Source of the DNA: Helopsaltes ochotensis | Lineage: Eukaryota > Chordata > Aves > Passeriformes > Locustellidae | Reading direction: 5' to 3' | DNA length: 64,000 bases | Assembly: GCA_013400155.1 (NCBI GenBank) | Contig: VXBM01000022.1 | Location: 2,506,464 to 2,570,463, forward strand | Part shown: in pieces, positions 62,805 through 64,000 of the stretch | Layout of the letters: the number at the start of each line of letters is the position of its first letter | Numbering within the stretch: the stretch's first letter is position 1 | The notes under the pieces: generated by a model | The model's database searches: none | Told to the model about the DNA's origin: nothing | The model's input: the letters and a program-made list of their open reading frames with translations, nothing else | Translations under genes and position numbers: made by a program

Positions 62805-64000
62805 AAAGCATCTAAGCTTTCCAGATTCCATCCCCTTCGCTTGATAGATTGCAGACCTTGTACCCAGGGTCCCACTATGAACAAACTCCTTCGAGGTAAT
62901 GTGACCTATAGAATCTATCTTACTAAACGTTATAGATTTGGCTGACAAAGCAGTTCAGGTGTCAAGACCTAAATACCACTTGTCTTACCCTCTGCCAGCA
63001 GAACCAACAGAGATTTGCTCTGACTCTATAGCCCTTTGAAAAGCTAATTTGTGGAGTAAGCCACAATGTTTCTTTCAGACCTTGTATCTCCTTATTCAAA
63101 ATAGGAAGTACACTTTGGTCTGAAGGATAAAGGTTTCCAGGAACAGAGAGGAAACAACTGAAACGGAACAGTGGCCTTTTAAGTCATATTGTGCTTGAGC
63201 AGGATTATAATGCTCTCAGGGCTGTGTTCTGAATCCCTCCTTCAAACACTTCAGCATAATCAGCTTTTTAGGTCTTTCAGCTCCATGCCAAATGGCAATA
63301 ATGCCAACACTGCCCACATGAGCCAAATCACCTCCAAATAAGACATAACCATTTTGTCATCACACTGCTCCAACAACACTGTGTCAATAAGGAAATCTGT
63401 TTTCTTCATCCTGCATTGGAGGAGAGTCTATCGTCAGTCTTCTGTTAGAGGCAACATTACCAAAGTAACAAGGTGAAAAAGAAAAAAAAAAAGAGAAAAT
63501 AAGCTTTTCATATTACTAAAGACAAATAGCCTTGTCTCAGCAATCCTGGTGTTTCCGGATACAGCGGTATTACTAGAAGTTTTCCATGTGACATTATGAT
63601 ACCCTGAAACATACTGTTTTAGCTGGTAGGGTGCAAGGGGAAAGGCATTTTCCTGAAGACCTCAGTACAGAGATAGCCTAGAAAGCTTCTCTGGGATTGC
63701 TTCCTGAGATGTAGTAATTGATTATGTTGACAACTCCATTCCCTCCAGGACAGTGTTTCACAGTTCAATGAACACCTTGGTGGTATAAGCTGAGCTGGTA
63801 GACTATCCCCTGGAGTATTCACAAGTAGTAAAGAGGTGAAGAGATAAGGAATGGGTTTCTCTGTTACAACTGGGAAAAATTCTGGTCTTGAATCTTCCCT
63901 GCCAGCGCAGTCAGTTAGACGCTGATTTTGTCTAGGAGGCAACGAAAAAAATCAGTGAATTCTGATGCTGCATAATTAAGGCTGGTGACAGCATCCTACA
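62805..64000. other. Intergenic DNA to the window edge, no gene recognised
   Basis: Includes a short A-rich tract at 63476-63499 and a minus-strand open frame at 63619-63942 (107 codons) that I cannot assign. Nothing else can be supported. Confidence 0.65.

Noticed and set aside
1..64000. tRNA, snRNA, microRNA, CRISPR array, bacterial operon, full-length retrovirus or LTR pairs
   Set aside because: I looked for characteristic boxes, repeat arrays and LTR-like ends and found none that I could support by eye. A covariance-model or repeat-library search would be needed to exclude them.

Overview
This is vertebrate genomic DNA, almost certainly from a bird. It is AT-rich and gene-poor, and it carries several CR1 LINE fragments whose 3' ends have the CATAGAAT-type octamer seen in bird genomes. 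It has one strong CpG island and no prokaryotic gene organisation. The species cannot be fixed from the sequence alone.

The only protein-coding gene I can support is the 5' end of CTTNBP2 (cortactin-binding protein 2), on the minus strand. Exon 1 holds the start codon (ATG at 16588-16586) inside a CpG island at about 15365-16965. Exon 2 (4670-4777) encodes the start of the CortBP2 coiled-coil region, with the diagnostic stretch ELRMLLSVMEGELEARD. Both exons end in phase 0 and together give 59 codons. Intron 1 is about 11.7 kb (4778-16519). Everything left of 4670 is intron 2, and the rest of the gene lies beyond the left edge.

From about 17000 to the right end the window is about 47 kb of sequence upstream of the CTTNBP2 promoter. 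From known vertebrate gene order (CFTR - CTTNBP2 - LSM8) this is probably the CTTNBP2-LSM8 intergenic interval. I see no exon of a known gene there. It holds CR1 fragments at 51331, 57861 and 61923 (all minus strand), microsatellites, a 501-base assembly gap (51816-52316), and several small structured or motif-bearing sites. These include a perfect RFX X-box followed by a TATA-like sequence (24505-24539), a perfect 30-bp palindrome (38943-38972), two adjacent mini-hairpins (36066-36099), and tandem duplications at 19826 and 22247.

I found no clearly novel gene system. The best leads are regulatory: a YY1-type motif overlapping the CTTNBP2 start codon, a 17-bp GC-rich inverted repeat just inside intron 1, the X-box site, and a few stretches that look like conserved noncoding enhancers. 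The longest unexplained open frames (55288, 30361 and 63619) fit chance expectation in 64 kb.
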